Shown here one piece after another: positions 51,029 to 63,154 of a stretch of DNA of 64,000 nt. The translations under genes were made by a program, and so were the position numbers. The stretch is taken from the NCBI RefSeq assembly GCF_002804105.1, contig NZ_CP024964.1:310001-374000 (forward strand), written 5' to 3'. This stretch comes from Mesoplasma melaleucae (GTDB lineage Bacteria > Bacillota_I > Bacilli_A > Mycoplasmatales > Mycoplasmataceae). Position 1 is the stretch's first letter, and each line of letters opens with the position of its first letter. The notes beneath the pieces are model-generated. The model saw only the letters and a list, made by a program, of their open reading frames with translations. It ran no database searches and had not been told where the DNA came from.

Positions 51029-51797
51029 GATAGTTAAATATTTAGAAAAAAAGTTTCCAACTAATAAAGCGTATGATTGAGATTCTGTTGGTTTTCAGCA
51101 ATTTAATAAAAAGGTTATAGATTTTGATAAAGAAATTTCAAATGTCTTAATCACAATGGATTTAACTAAATTAGCTTTAGATGAAATTAAAAAAAATAAC
51201 ATTGAATTAATAATCACTAGACATCCTTTTATCTTTAATGAATTAACAAAAGAATTAGAAAATCCATTTAAAAAAGATTTAATTAAGTTCTTAACAAAAG
51301 AAAATATTCTTGTTTATTCAATTCATACAAACTATGATATCTGTGCTTATCAAAGTTTTATTGATCAGTTAAATACAGCATTAAATATTAAAAAGGCAAA
51401 GTTCCCGTTAATGCATAAAGAATATCTTGATGTAACATTAGCTAAAGAACTTTCAATTAATGATTTAATTAATAAATTAAAAGTTATGTTTAATACAAAA
51501 ACAATTGAAATCAATTCAGAATTAATAAATCAAAATAAAATTTCAAATTTTTTAATTAATCAAGGTAGCGGAGCTAGTGCTATGTTTTCAAAACAATTAA
51601 GCAATATTGTTTTTATAACAGGTGAAGCTAAGTGAAGTGATTGAATTTATGCAAATGATAATAATGTTACATTAATTGTGGTTGGACATTACATGGAGAA
51701 TTATTTTATTAATGATTTAGCAAGTAGTTTATCAAATAATTTTAAAGATTTAAAAATAGAAAAAGTAGATATAAAGGAACAATACTATGTTAAATAA
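51015..51797 (+). CDS. Nif3-like dinuclear metal center protein
   Basis: 260 residues with four TGA-coded Trp. Family landmarks are present: D-S-V-G-F-Q near 23-28, an I-T-R-H-P-F-I-F segment near 69, H-T-N-Y-D near 107 and a C-terminal V-G-H-Y-M-E near 228. Nif3 homologues have two adjacent His at the T-x-H-P site; here the first is Arg. The Glu after the last His is one residue closer than usual, so the metal site may be altered. Function of the family is not established. Overlaps trmK and the helicase gene. Confidence 0.88.
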
Positions 51798-53169
51798 TAA
51801 TGAAAGAAAGTTTAGTGATTTTGGTTTTAAAAAATACATTAATGATACTTTAAAAGAAATTAATTTTGAAACACCAACAAAAATTCAAACTGAAATAATT
51901 CCTTTAATCAAAAAACATCAAAATGTTATTGCCTTGTCACACACAGGAACAGGAAAAACACATGCATTTTTATTACCTATTTTAAATAACTTAAAATTTG
52001 ATAAAGATAAACAAAATGTTCAAGCATTAATAATTGCTCCAACCAGAGAATTAGCCAAACAAATTTATGATAATGTTCGACAATTTACAAAAAATGAATC
52101 GCAATTAAAAGTTGATTTATTTATTGGTGGAGAAGATATTAATAAACAAATTGATGCATTAGGGAAAAGACAACCAACAATTGCTGTTGGAACTCCAACA
52201 AGAATTAAAGAATTATATGAACAAAATCATCTTAAAGCAACTACAGCAGATTACATCATTATTGATGAATGTGATATGATATTTGATTTAGGATTTATTG
52301 AAGATGTTGATTTTGTTGTATCCAAAGCAAAACAAAATGTGAATCTATCAATGTTTAGTGCAACAATTCCTGAACAATTAAAAGGATTTGTAACTAAATA
52401 TGCACGAAATGCTCATTTCATTGATGTAACAGAAAAAAATGTTTCAAATAAAAACATTAAACATGTATTGATTGATACAAAAAATAAAGAAATTGAATTA
52501 GTACTAACAAACATTCTAAAATCAATTAATCCTTATTTATGTTTAATCTTTACAAATCATAAAGATGATATTTCAAAATATGTGAAACTAGTTAGAGAAA
52601 TAACAGGTCAAAATGTTAGTGAACTACATGGTGATCTTCAACCAAGAACTAGAATGAATATGCTTAAAAAAATTAAAAATAATGAATTTAAGTTTGTTGT
52701 GGCAACAGATGTTGCTGCAAGAGGTGTTGATATAATTGGAGTTAGTCATGTTATATCAATTGATTTACCAACTGATTTATCTTATTACATTCACCGAAGT
52801 GGAAGAACTGGAAGAAGTAAATTAACTGGAGAAAGCTACGTTCTATTTAATATCAAAAATCAAGAAAAAATTGAAGCCTTACAAAAAATTGGAATTGAGT
52901 TTATGCAGTTAAAGTTAGATAACAATCAATTGATTGAAGTAAGAAGCAAAAACAAGAAGAAAGCTAAACATTATGAAGACTTAGATACTGACTCTAAAAA
53001 AGTAATTGCTAAGTACAATAATCAAAAAGTTAAGCCTGGGTATAAGAAAAAAAGAAAACGTGAGCTTGATGAAATAACTAGAAAAAAACGTCGTGAACAT
53101 ATTAAAAAAAGTATTGATAAAATTAAAAAAGAAAAATATAAAAAACGTCGTAAAGAATTATTTGATTAA
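51787..53169 (+). CDS. DEAD-box family RNA helicase with a DECD box
   Basis: 460 residues, no TGA. The helicase motifs are all present: Q motif near 28-33, A-H/S-H-T-G-T-G-K-T (51-58), P-T-R-E-L-A (about 85-90), D-E-C-D (160-163), S-A-T, and H-R-S-G-R-T-G-R. The third DEAD residue is Cys instead of Ala. The C-terminal 100 residues are very basic (K-K-K-R-K-R), fitting RNA binding. It probably acts in ribosome assembly or mRNA turnover. The start lies inside the end of the Nif3 gene. Confidence 0.9.
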   Translation: MLNNNERKFSDFGFKKYINDTLKEINFETPTKIQTEIIPLIKKHQNVIALSHTGTGKTHAFLLPILNNLKFDKDKQNVQALIIAPTRELAKQIYDNVRQFTKNESQLKVDLFIGGEDINKQIDALGKRQPTIAVGTPTRIKELYEQNHLKATTADYIIIDECDMIFDLGFIEDVDFVVSKAKQNVNLSMFSATIPEQLKGFVTKYARNAHFIDVTEKNVSNKNIKHVLIDTKNKEIELVLTNILKSINPYLCLIFTNHKDDISKYVKLVREITGQNVSELHGDLQPRTRMNMLKKIKNNEFKFVVATDVAARGVDIIGVSHVISIDLPTDLSYYIHRSGRTGRSKLTGESYVLFNIKNQEKIEALQKIGIEFMQLKLDNNQLIEVRSKNKKKAKHYEDLDTDSKKVIAKYNNQKVKPGYKKKRKRELDEITRKKRREHIKKSIDKIKKEKYKKRRKELFD

Positions 53170-53178
53170 TATTTTAAC

Positions 53179-53208
53179 AAAGTGTAGTTAATACACTTTT
53201 TATTTTTC
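53179..53208 (+). terminator. Terminator after the helicase gene
   Basis: An AAAGTGTA/TACACTTT stem with a GTTAA loop and T-rich tail. Confidence 0.7.
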
Positions 53209-53261
53209 TAATTTTTAGTATTATTAAAAATAGATTTAAGCACCAAGTTAGGAAAAAAGAA

Positions 53262-54803
53262 ATGGCAAGAAAAAGAAGAGTCAAAATTTATTCGTCTAAT
53301 GGTAAAAAAGTATTATTACTATCAGCGGATGAAATTAATTTAATAAAAAGTGACACTAGTTATGAAAAAAACTATGAATTGGAATTTAATAAAGGTAAGC
53401 ATGCATTTGAAGTTAGAAACTACTATGCATCTGGCTTTTGAAAAGATATAGTTTATGTTTTAATTGGTGCCTTTCTTTCAACAATTGCAATTGATTACTT
53501 TATTTCTATTACAGGTAATGCTGGTTTATTTCCTGGTGGATTAGGTGCTATCGCTCGTTTCTTCTCAATAATTGGTGAAAATAATATTAAGGTTTCAGCA
53601 AGTACACTTTATTTTATAATTTATTTTATTATGAATATTCCTTTAGTTTTCTTTGGATTTAAAAAGATCGGTTGAAAATTTTCTACATTAACATTAATTT
53701 ATTCAGTTGTATCAATTTTCTTTGACCTTATTTTACAAAATATTCCTTATATTAGTCCAAACGATTTAAGTTTATTAATTGACTACAATCTAATTAGTAA
53801 TGTTCCTGGAGCATGAGGAGCAATTATCTGAATATTTGCTTTTGCAATATTTGGAGGAGTCATGAATGGTTTTAGTTATTCAATAACTTATAAAGCTAAT
53901 TCATCAACTGGTGGTAGTGATTGAATAACTTATTACTACTCAAAAAAGTTAAATAAAGATATAGGTTCATTAAACATTAAAATTAATATTTTCATTTTAA
54001 TTATTGTTATTTGTTTAAACACTATTATTTTAAAAACAGAACATATAGATCAAACTATTAAACTAAGTGCAGTTTACAATGGGTTTCATAATTGAGATAC
54101 ATTAAATGCATCAGATTTAGGAAAAAAACTTAGTGAAATATTTACTCCTGATTCAGGTTTAATTGACTTAAAAACTAGTTGAGAAAATCTTAGAGATAAT
54201 GGTTGAAACAATGAAGATTGATTTAATATAGCTAAATATGTTTCATCAAATAATGAATTTGATTCAACTTATTCTACAGGGATGGTTATTGCAATGAAAT
54301 TCAAATGAATAATCGGACCAAGTTTATTTGCATCTTTAACATTAATAATTATCCAAGGGATCACAATTAATAGACTTTACCCTAAAAATAAAATCCTTAA
54401 CTTATTTATTTCAGCAACTAAAATTAATGAAATTGAACAATACTTATTTAGCGTTGGTTATACAAACAATATTTTTATTTGAAGAACAGTTGCTTCAAAG
54501 AAAAATGCTTGAAATGATCATGAGCAAAATTTAATTATGATTTCAATGCCGTTACTATACTTTAAAAAAATTGAAGAGTACTTATTGAAAATTGATGAAG
54601 ATATGATGATTAACATTATTGGAAGTAATTCAGTTAAAGGTAAAAACTTTAGTTATACTTTTGATAACGAATTGCGTGATAAAGCATTGACCGAAGAATT
54701 CATGAATAATGGTAAATTAATGAAAAAAATTGAAAATAACTCAATCATTAAGACACATAAAAAAATGAAAAAAATTAGTGATAATATAGAAAATGAGGTA
54801 TAA
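53262..54803 (+). CDS. YitT-like membrane protein (DUF161/DUF2179 type), enlarged
   Basis: 513 residues with many TGA-coded Trp. About residues 64-260 hold four to five membrane segments with the family's G-x-L-G-A-I-A-R and N-I-P-L-V-F-F-G-F-K-K-I-G motifs. A further extracytoplasmic-type region (about 270-340) is followed by another membrane segment near 345, and the C-terminus (about 370-480) resembles the DUF2179 cytoplasmic domain. Typical YitT proteins are about 280 residues, so this is about 230 longer. Substrate and role unknown. Confidence 0.8.
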
Positions 54804-54830
54804 TCTTTTATAGATTATACTTTTCGTTTT
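54799..54830 (+). terminator. Terminator before secDF
   Basis: A nine-base-pair hairpin GTATAATCT/AGATTATAC starts at the stop codon of the YitT gene and is followed by TTTTCGTTTT. Confidence 0.55.
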
Positions 54831-54865
54831 AAGTATTAACTTTTGAGATAAGGAGGACAAATCAA

Positions 54866-57800
54866 ATGAATAATAAAAAATCTTCATTTAAAAGGGTTAC
54901 ACAAGTTCTTTGTTTATGTTTAATAATAGCTTCATTAGTTGTATCAATTGTTTTTTCTTCGCTAAAAATTGCTAATAAAACTAACTTAAATACTAGATAT
55001 TCAGGTGGGTATGATGCACTTGTTGAAATTTATGATAAAAAACAAAATTCAACTGAAGATAATTCTGACTCTACACCTAATGGAAATGCTTCAGCTGCTT
55101 CTGATTCTTTACAAAAGAAATTATCACCATTTTCAGATAATACAATTGATGTTAAAGTTGTAGGAAAACACAGGGTTTCAATTAGAGCAACTAAAGAACA
55201 ATATCAAAATAATCCAAAATTATTCATTAATGCAATTGAACAAGATGGTGGATTAATGGCGTTCACTCAAGCAAACAATGCTTATTCAGATATTTTATTT
55301 GATGATGCCTCTATTAAAAAAACAACAGCTTCTGAAAATGGAGTTTATAATGATAAAGGAAACATTACAAATAAATTAGCAATTTCTGAAATTTTTGGTT
55401 CTGTTAAATATACACCTGATAAATCTCAAAGTAATTCAGGTCAACAAAACTCACCATTTTTAACTTTTGAAGAAGGATCAAAAGGAAGTTATTTAAAAAA
55501 CCTAACAGCTGCTACAACAACTGAAGGTACATCAACAACAACACCTGCTTCTTTAACTGTTGTTTCATCATTTGAGACAATCTTAAATAACATAAGAGAG
55601 TACTTCTTACAAACTCCTAGTGAAAAAGAATTAGATACTTACTTAGAAAACTATTACTGAGGAATTTTAGCACCAATTTCAAGTTACTATACTAGTTCAA
55701 CTGCAACAGCAGCTGAAAAAGCAGCAATAGATGACTTTTTTGCTATTTCTTATAAAAATGAAGATGGAACTTCAACTTCACCTGTTTCATTAATATCAGG
55801 TAACGTAAAAAAATGATGAGTTGAAAATACACCAGATGAATCAATCTTTAAAAATGCTGGTAACATGGAATTAATGGTTAAAGACTTAAAAGCTTTATTC
55901 TACGGTGTTTATGATGACAAAACAAGTTCAAATTGCAGCTACAGTTTTACAAATAATGTTAGCAAATATGTAATTGATCCAAACTCTACAACAAACGATT
56001 TTAAAACTACTGATGATGGAAAAATAGGAAAATATGCTAAAAATTTCACTTTTACATCATTGACTAATTCAACATCTCCAACTCCACCTGCTGATTTAAA
56101 AATTGATAAAGTTTCTAATGCTATTAATAACATTATGTTAACTCAAGTATTGTTTAATCAAAAATCATCAACTTCTACATTCTCACAATATTTAGAAGAA
56201 TCTGTTTTTGATAAAAACTTTATTATGATTAATGATTCTATTACACAAACTGGTGTTTCAACAGCAAGCACAATGGCTTCAAGAGCAAGCTTTGTTCCTA
56301 GTGCAGTTTATAATGGAGATACAAGTCAATTAAAAGTTAAAACAAGATCAGCAACAATTGCAAAAACAATTGAAGCATCGATTTCACAAACAACTTCAGG
56401 ATTTACTTTTAGAGTTGTTAAATTAACAGAATTTAGTCCAGAAATAACATTATACATGTTATTAGCTTCAATTATTTTCTTAATTATATTAGCTATAATA
56501 ACAATGGTGTTCTTGATTATTGCATATAGATTATTAGGACTATACACTTTAATTATTGCGGTAACTTCTGTGGCGGTAACTTTATTCGCTCCAACCTTAT
56601 TTGGAATTGCAATTGGAATTGAATTGTACACATTAATCTTTGTAATGTTGGGATTAGTTCTAGAATCATGTATTCTCACAATCGAATCGTTTAAAAAGCA
56701 TTTAAACAAAGAAAAACGTTCAATTACTGAATCATTTAAATTATCAAATAGAGAAAATTTAGGAATTATTATTGACTCAGTTATTTTAATCTTAATTCCA
56801 AACTTAATTATCTTTTGAGTTGGAACAGGATCATTGAAAAACTTTGCTACTGTATCTACAGTTTCAACAGCAATTATCTTAATCTTAATTATTGTTGTAT
56901 TTAGATTAATAATTTACATAACTGTTAAATTAGAAATTTTCAAAAAGCATCCTTTATGACTTCCAATTGATACAAAAGATATTAAATCTGGAGTTGCTAT
57001 TCGTGAAAAAATTAAATTATCTAAATTAGAATATCAATTAAATGTTTTAACAAATAAAGACAAAGTTAGTTCAAAAGAATTATTAAAAATTAAAAAAATT
57101 AATGATGAAATTGAATCGTTAAAACAAAAAATTGAAAAATTAGAAAATGAATATCAATTAAAACAAGTTAATAAAAATAAAGCAAAAGCAATTAAGTTAA
57201 ATGAAAAAATTGAAAAATTAGAAAAAACTGATAAAAAAATTCGTTGATACAAAAAAGATTGAATTGCATTCTTAAAAGTTAACCGTGATGTTGCAAAAGC
57301 AATTTCAACAAAAGAAGAAACTGTTGTTATTGAAGAAGCAAAAACAAAACGTAGTCAAAATTGAATATTTAACATTAATAGAATAATTATTGTTTTATTA
57401 CTTGTTTTCTCAGTAATTGGTGGAATTGTTGCTGCAACTGTTGGACCAAACTACTCAAACTTATTTGGAAAAGATAATACATATATTGTTTATGGTGATT
57501 ATTTATATGAATTCCCAGGAACTCATTTAGATGATGTTGAAACAAAAATTGCTGAAAATGTTTCTGAAGCAAAAGCTGCTGAATTCAAAGCTGAAACATT
57601 AGCAATAGCAGAAAGAAATGGCCATACTGATGTTGAATCTGGTTCAGATGATAAAAAATTTGTTGCTGAGTTAAGTAAATACACTGTTGAATATGTATTT
57701 AACAATAATTTAGTTAAAATCTTCTATTCAGGATATAGTTCATCAACTAGATTAAATTCAGTTATTATTGGTGAAGATTATGGTTACAATGATGAATCAA

Positions 57801-58903
57801 GTTCAGAACAAGAATTAATGCCATATATTCAAATTGAATTATCAAGTCAAACAAATATTACAAAAACAAAAAGATTATTAAATAGTATATTTACTGGAAA
57901 AACTCGTTTAGGAAGTAATTATACAAATGAGACAAGAGGAATTCTTGGAATGTATCAAATTCCATTTACTGCTTATGGTCAAATTACACAAATCATTATT
58001 GCATTTGGAATATTATTGTTAATTCTAATCATTTACATTCTAATTAGATACAAATGAACTTATTATGTTGCATTAGCACTAGCCCTTGTTGTTGTGGTTT
58101 TTATCACAGGATCACTTGTTATTATGTTCAGAGTGCCATTAAGTACAGAAATTTTAGTAACTATGGTTTCAATCGTAGCCTTTACAATCATGTCTGTCAT
58201 ATTCATTCTTGGTAAAACTAAATCATTGATTTCAATTAAAACTAAAAATGAATTAAGAGTAGAATTTGATAAAGAAGCAAATGCTCAAATGGTACTTAAA
58301 CATAAAGTACTTGAAGCAATTGGAAATAAGAAAAAATTAGCTAAAACTAATAAAGACAAAATTAAAGCTATTAAGAAAAAAATCGTTGATCTTAAATTAA
58401 CTAAAAAATCAAGATTCTACATGTGAGATGCATTTAAAGCTTGCTTTAAATCAAATAAAAATCCAGAAATTGCTGATTTAAGAAAAGAAATTAAAGCAAT
58501 TAGAAAACAAAATAAAGTTGATTTAAAACTGTTAAAAAAAGAAATCTGATCAATTAAAAAGGCGGGAAGAAAAGAAATTACATTAATCCTAAAAGAAAAC
58601 AAATTTGTTAAATCATTATTTGTTGATTCATTAAGATTTGGTGTAAATAGATTAATTTATATTTCTGGATTCTACTTATTATTTGCAATTATTTTAGCAG
58701 TTACAATTCCATCAATTGCTGGAGTTGGAATTACATTATTAATTGGAGTATTTGTGGCTAATATTGTTATTTTAACTATGTTACTACCATTATTAATCTG
58801 ATTAGAAAAACGTAGAATAGTTTCAAACTATGGTAGAAAAGAATTCATTTCTCAAACTAATGTTTCACAAGAAGAACAAATAGTCAAAGATATTAATGAT
58901 TAA
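54866..58903 (+). CDS. secDF: Fused protein-export membrane protein SecDF
   Basis: 1345 residues, no frame lesion. The SecD half begins with a membrane segment (about 17-38) and a large external domain rich in Ser/Thr/Asn (about 40-520), then a group of membrane segments (about 530-700). A Lys/Glu coiled linker (about 710-815) leads into the SecF half with its own first membrane segment near 835 and a second Lys-rich linker before the last membrane segments near 1255-1310. SecDF pulls proteins through SecYEG by proton motive force. Followed by apt and relA as in B. subtilis. Confidence 0.92.
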
Positions 58904-58927
58904 TATAATTTTATAAAGGAGCATAAT

Positions 58928-59440
58928 ATGGATTTAAAAAAATATATCCTAAATGTAAAAGACTTTCCAATTAAAGATGTCTATTTTAAAGATGTGACCC
59001 CCTTATTAAATGATGCAGACGCATTTGCTTATGTAGTTGATCAAATGGCTAAATTTGTTGTTGACTGTAAAGCAAACGTTGTAGTAGCACCAGAAGCAAG
59101 AGGATTCTTGTTTGCAAGTGCTGTAGCTTATAAATCACACACAAGATTTGTTTTAGTTAGAAAACCAGGTAAATTGCCACGTGAAGTAATTGATATTGAA
59201 TACACATTAGAATATGGTACAAATCACCAACAAATGCATAAAGGTGATATTAAACCTGGTGATAAAGTTGTAATCATTGATGATGTACTAGCGACTGGTG
59301 GAACAATTGAAGCAATTGTTAAATTAGTTGAAATGCAAGATGGTAAAGTTGAAGGAGTTTCATTCTTAATCGATTTACCATTCTTACATAGTGAAGATTT
59401 ACTACAGGAATACAAAGTTCAAAAACTTGTTAAATATTAA
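58928..59440 (+). CDS. apt: Adenine phosphoribosyltransferase
   Basis: 170 residues, no TGA. The PRPP-binding motif V-V-I-I-D-D-V-L-A-T-G-G-T is near 114-126, and the flexible-loop region E-A-R-G-F-L-F near 56-62. It salvages adenine to AMP, important in an organism without purine synthesis. AAGGAG lies before the start. It has its own terminator before the tag pseudogene. Confidence 0.96.
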   Translation: MDLKKYILNVKDFPIKDVYFKDVTPLLNDADAFAYVVDQMAKFVVDCKANVVVAPEARGFLFASAVAYKSHTRFVLVRKPGKLPREVIDIEYTLEYGTNHQQMHKGDIKPGDKVVIIDDVLATGGTIEAIVKLVEMQDGKVEGVSFLIDLPFLHSEDLLQEYKVQKLVKY

Positions 59441-59443
59441 CAT

Positions 59444-59478
59444 AAAACACTTATCTTTAAGATAGGTGTTTTTTTTTA
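59444..59478 (+). terminator. apt terminator
   Basis: AAAACACTTATCTT/GATAGGTGTTTT hairpin with a long T run. Confidence 0.75.
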
Positions 59479-59504
59479 TTAAAAAAAACAATTGAAAGAA
59501 AACA

Positions 59505-60070
59505 ATGGAAAATATAAAAAGATGTGATTGATCAGTTATAAAAGAAGAAAAGAACTATCATAATAATGAATGAGGTTTTGAAAATCATAGTGATGAATAT
59601 ATGTTTGAATTACTAATTCTTGAAAATATGCAAGCAGGGCTAAGCTGAAGAACTATTCTAGTAAAAGGAGAAGGGTATCAAAAAGCATTTGATAATTTTA
59701 ATTATAATAAACTGATTAACTATGATGAAAATAAAGTTAATGAATTAATGCAAAACCCAAATATCATTCGTAATAAGTTAAAAATTAAAGCAGCAATATC
59801 TAATGCTAAATACTTTATTGAAATTCAAAAAGAATTTAGTTCATTTGATAATTATATTTGAGGATTTGTAGATCATAAGCAAATTGTTAATCTTTGAAAA
59901 ACAATTAAAGATTTGCCAGCTGAAACTGATTTATCAATTACAATATCAAAAGATTTGAAAAGCGTGGTTTTAAATTTGTTGGGTCTGTTATTGTGTATTC
60001 ATTTTTACAAGCAATTCGAATTATTAATGACCATCTTGATGATTGTTTTGCAAAATCACACAAATCATAA
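59505..60070 (+). pseudogene. tag: DNA-3-methyladenine glycosylase I (Tag), frameshifted near the C-terminus
   Basis: The start M-E-N-I-K-R-C-D-W carries the family's first zinc-binding Cys, and E-N-H-S-D-E-Y-M-F-E-L-L and N-M-Q-A-G-L-S-W are the catalytic-side motifs. The frame is intact for about 150 codons. Near 59957, AAAA instead of AAAAA shifts it; the neighbouring frame carries the expected R-G-F-K-F-V-G and the second zinc site (H-L-D-D-C-F) to a stop at 60070. As read, the zinc ligands His and Cys would be lost. It repairs alkylated adenine. Confidence 0.82.
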
Positions 60071-60140
60071 CATAAGCGTTTTATAGTCTTATTTTAGTCT
60101 TTTTTTTGTTATAATTTTAAAAATAGAATGGGTGATTTGA

Positions 60141-62438
60141 ATGGCTGGGATAATGTTACCTAGAAGAACTAGTAAGAGAGCATCAACAAACTTGAATATT
60201 GTTGAAATCAAAGAATATGCTACTTTAGAAAATGAATTAAAAAAATATATTAAAGATCGTAAAGCGTTAAATAAAATTAGGGAAGCCTATTTATTTGCTG
60301 AAAAGATGCATAGTGAACAAAAACGCAGAAATGGCGATCCTTATATTTATCACCCACTTTCAACAGCTTATTATTTAGCACAACTTCAAATGGGACCAAA
60401 AACAATTAAAGCTGGTCTATTACATGATGTTGTTGAAGACACACCTGTTACAGTTGAAGAGATTGAACAAAAATTTGGTAAAGAAATCGCTTCACTTGTA
60501 GAATCTGTTACAAAAGTAAGTTATTTTGCTGAAGAAAATCGTGAACAAATTAAATCTGAATACTTAAGAAAACTTTATATATCAATGGCTAAAGATATTA
60601 GGGTTATTATTATTAAAATTGCTGATAGACTTCATAATATGTTAACAATTGAAAACTTACCAGAAGATAAACAAAGAGTTATAGCAAAAGAAACTTTGAC
60701 TATTTATGCAGCAATTGCTCATCGTATTGGAATGAAAAATGCAAAATCTAAATTAGAAGATATGGCGTTTAAAGTATTAAATCCAAAAGACTTTGAACAT
60801 ATTGAACACTTAATTGAAAAAGGCCGTGAATCAAGGGATGTAAATATTGCTAAAACAATTGATGACATTTCAGTTTTCTTACGAAAAGAAAAACATATTA
60901 AAATTGTTGATATTTTTGGACGTGAAAAAACAATATATTCAATTTACCGAAAAATGAATGTTAAAGGTAAACAATTTGAAGAACTACATGACTTAGTGGC
61001 AATTAGAATCATTGCAAGATCAGCTGATGATTGTTACAAAATTTTAGGATATTTACACCAAAAATATTTACCATTATCTGGTAGATTTAAAGATCATATC
61101 GCAATACCTAAAAATAATGTTTATCAATCATTACATACAACTTTAAGTGACAATAAAGGAATGTTTTTTGAAGTTCAAATTAGGACTCAACAAATGGATG
61201 ACGTTGCTGAAGCTGGAGCAGCTGCTCACTGAAGATATAAAGAAGGTGAAGTTGTAGATATTGTTAAACGTCAAAAACAAATTGATGAACAAATTGATAT
61301 ATTCAGTAGAATTTTAGATTTAACTGATCAAATTAATGAAGAAGAAAATTCATCAGAAAAAGAATTAGAAAATCAATTACAAAAAGATGTATTTGGTTCA
61401 ATGATTTATGTTTTAACACCAACTCAAAATGTGATAACTTTACCATATGGAGCAACTGTATTAGATTTTGCTTACAGAATACATACAGAAATTGGTGAAA
61501 AAACAACTGGAGCTAAAATTGATGGCTTATTTTCACCAATTAATACAGTTTTAGAATCAGGTCAAGTTGTTGAAATTAAAACTTCATCAAAACAGCAACC
61601 AACGCATGAATGATTAAAAATAGCTACTACTTCAAACGCTAAGAATAGAATTAGAAAATACTTAGCACATAAATTAAAAGAAGATAATTCTTTTGAAGAA
61701 GATCGTAAAGAGTTAGCTAAAAAAACTGAAAACTTAATTAATTCATATATTAATCAAAAAGAATTAAAATGAAAAAGAATGTCACCAGCTGAAATTTTAG
61801 AAAATGTTAAAAAAGCAGGTTATGCAAACTTAGAAGAATTTTTAATTAGTGTTGGTAAAGGTGAACTGTCAATTGTTGATGCTACTGATAAATTCTTTAT
61901 CAATCATAATTTCTCAAAAGATGAAGAAGCTTTAAGAAGTATTAAATCAAAAACAATTAATGATCAAACTTTAAAAAATGATATTGTAATTGATGGGATA
62001 ACAAATATTAAAACTTCAATTGCAAGTTGTTGTATGCCAATTCCTTATGAAGATGTAATTGGATATGTTGGTAAGTCAGGAAATGGGATTAAAGTCCATT
62101 TAAAAGAATGTTATAACTTATATACAAATGAAGAAAATAAACGATTAGTTCAAGTTCAATGAAACTCAGCGGTTGCTGAAAATAGTTTATACACAACTAA
62201 ACTAAAATATTTCGCAACAGACCGTCCAAATCTTTTATATGACATCTCAAGAGCATTGACAAATTTAAAAGCTACAACAATAAATGTTAAACTAGGACTT
62301 GATCCTAAAACCTTATTGGTTAATGGTGAATTAACAATTAAAGTAAAAAGTTCAGCACAATTAAATCAAATCATTTTAACAATTAAATCAATTGCAAATA
62401 TTATAGATTGTGAAAGAGCTGTAAAAAGTATTAAATAG
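60141..62438 (+). CDS. relA: RelA/SpoT (Rel) bifunctional (p)ppGpp synthetase/hydrolase
   Basis: 765 residues. The hydrolase domain has H71 in Y-H-P-L-S-T and the H-D-V-V-E-D motif at 95-100, so the hydrolase residues are present. The synthetase domain has G-R-E-K-T-I-Y-S-I-Y-R-K-M near 260 and Y-Q-S-L-H-T near 329. A TGS domain (about 420-485), a helical region with C-C-M-P and a C-terminal ACT domain follow. It controls the stringent response. The gene begins with a GGGTGATTTGA site. Confidence 0.95.
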
Positions 62439-62460
62439 GTTTTTCCTATTTTTTTTATTT
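62434..62460 (+). terminator. relA terminator
   Basis: An AATAGG/CCTATT hairpin with a T loop and a T-rich tail beginning at the relA stop codon. Confidence 0.65.
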
Positions 62461-62536
62461 TTTTGAAATTTGTTTAAAAATTTTCAAAAACTTTTTTCTT
62501 AATAATATAATGACCTTGAAAGAAATTAAAATTACA

Positions 62537-63127
62537 ATGAAAAAACGAAAAAAAAGATAAACTAACACTTGAAGAAAATATAAAATTTTTGAATCTTATA
62601 AGCCTAGAAACTATTTTGCGATTAATAAAGCTTATATAAATTTGATTATATACCTTTGGAATTGGAAGATTTCGAATTTTATGCTTGAGAAGCATATTTA
62701 GATATTTTAGATAAATATTATGATAGAAGTATGAAAAAAAAGTTTTGAAAGCTGCTTATTTGATACTGTATATTGAAAGGCAATGAATGTATGTGCAAAA
62801 TATGTAACAAATAAATAAAAAATTGTTAATCAATGTATGAGAACAAGCAGCTATATGAATGAAAATTATAAATCTATTTTAGAAAACAGACATATGAAAA
62901 ATGAATCACCATATAATGAAATTGGATAATCACAACTATTTGAACAATATTTTGCTAAAAAAACTAACAGATTACAAAAAAAAATTTTTACACTCTATAT
63001 TTATGTTATGAATTTTGCAGAAATTGCAGATGAATTAAAAATATCAGCTGCTAAAGCCAGAAATACATTTTATAAAGTTTTACCAGAAATAAGACAAGTA
63101 GTTTCCAATCAAGCTTTTTTAGATTAA
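62537..63127 (+). pseudogene. Decayed sigma-factor-like gene
   Basis: Fragments in different frames line up as one protein: L-E-L-E-D-F-E-F-Y-A-W-E-A-Y-L-D-I-L-D near the front and, at the end, K-K-I-F-T-L-Y-I-Y-V-M-N-F-A-E-I-A-D-E-L, then a C-terminal helix like region 4 of a small sigma factor (I-A-D-E-L-K-I-S-A-A-K-A-R). At least five stops or shifts are present. The length, about 190 codons, fits the minor sigma-like factors of mollicutes. The link to any named factor is an inference. Confidence 0.5.
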
Positions 63128-63154
63128 AATATAATTGTATAGGAGAGTGATCAG

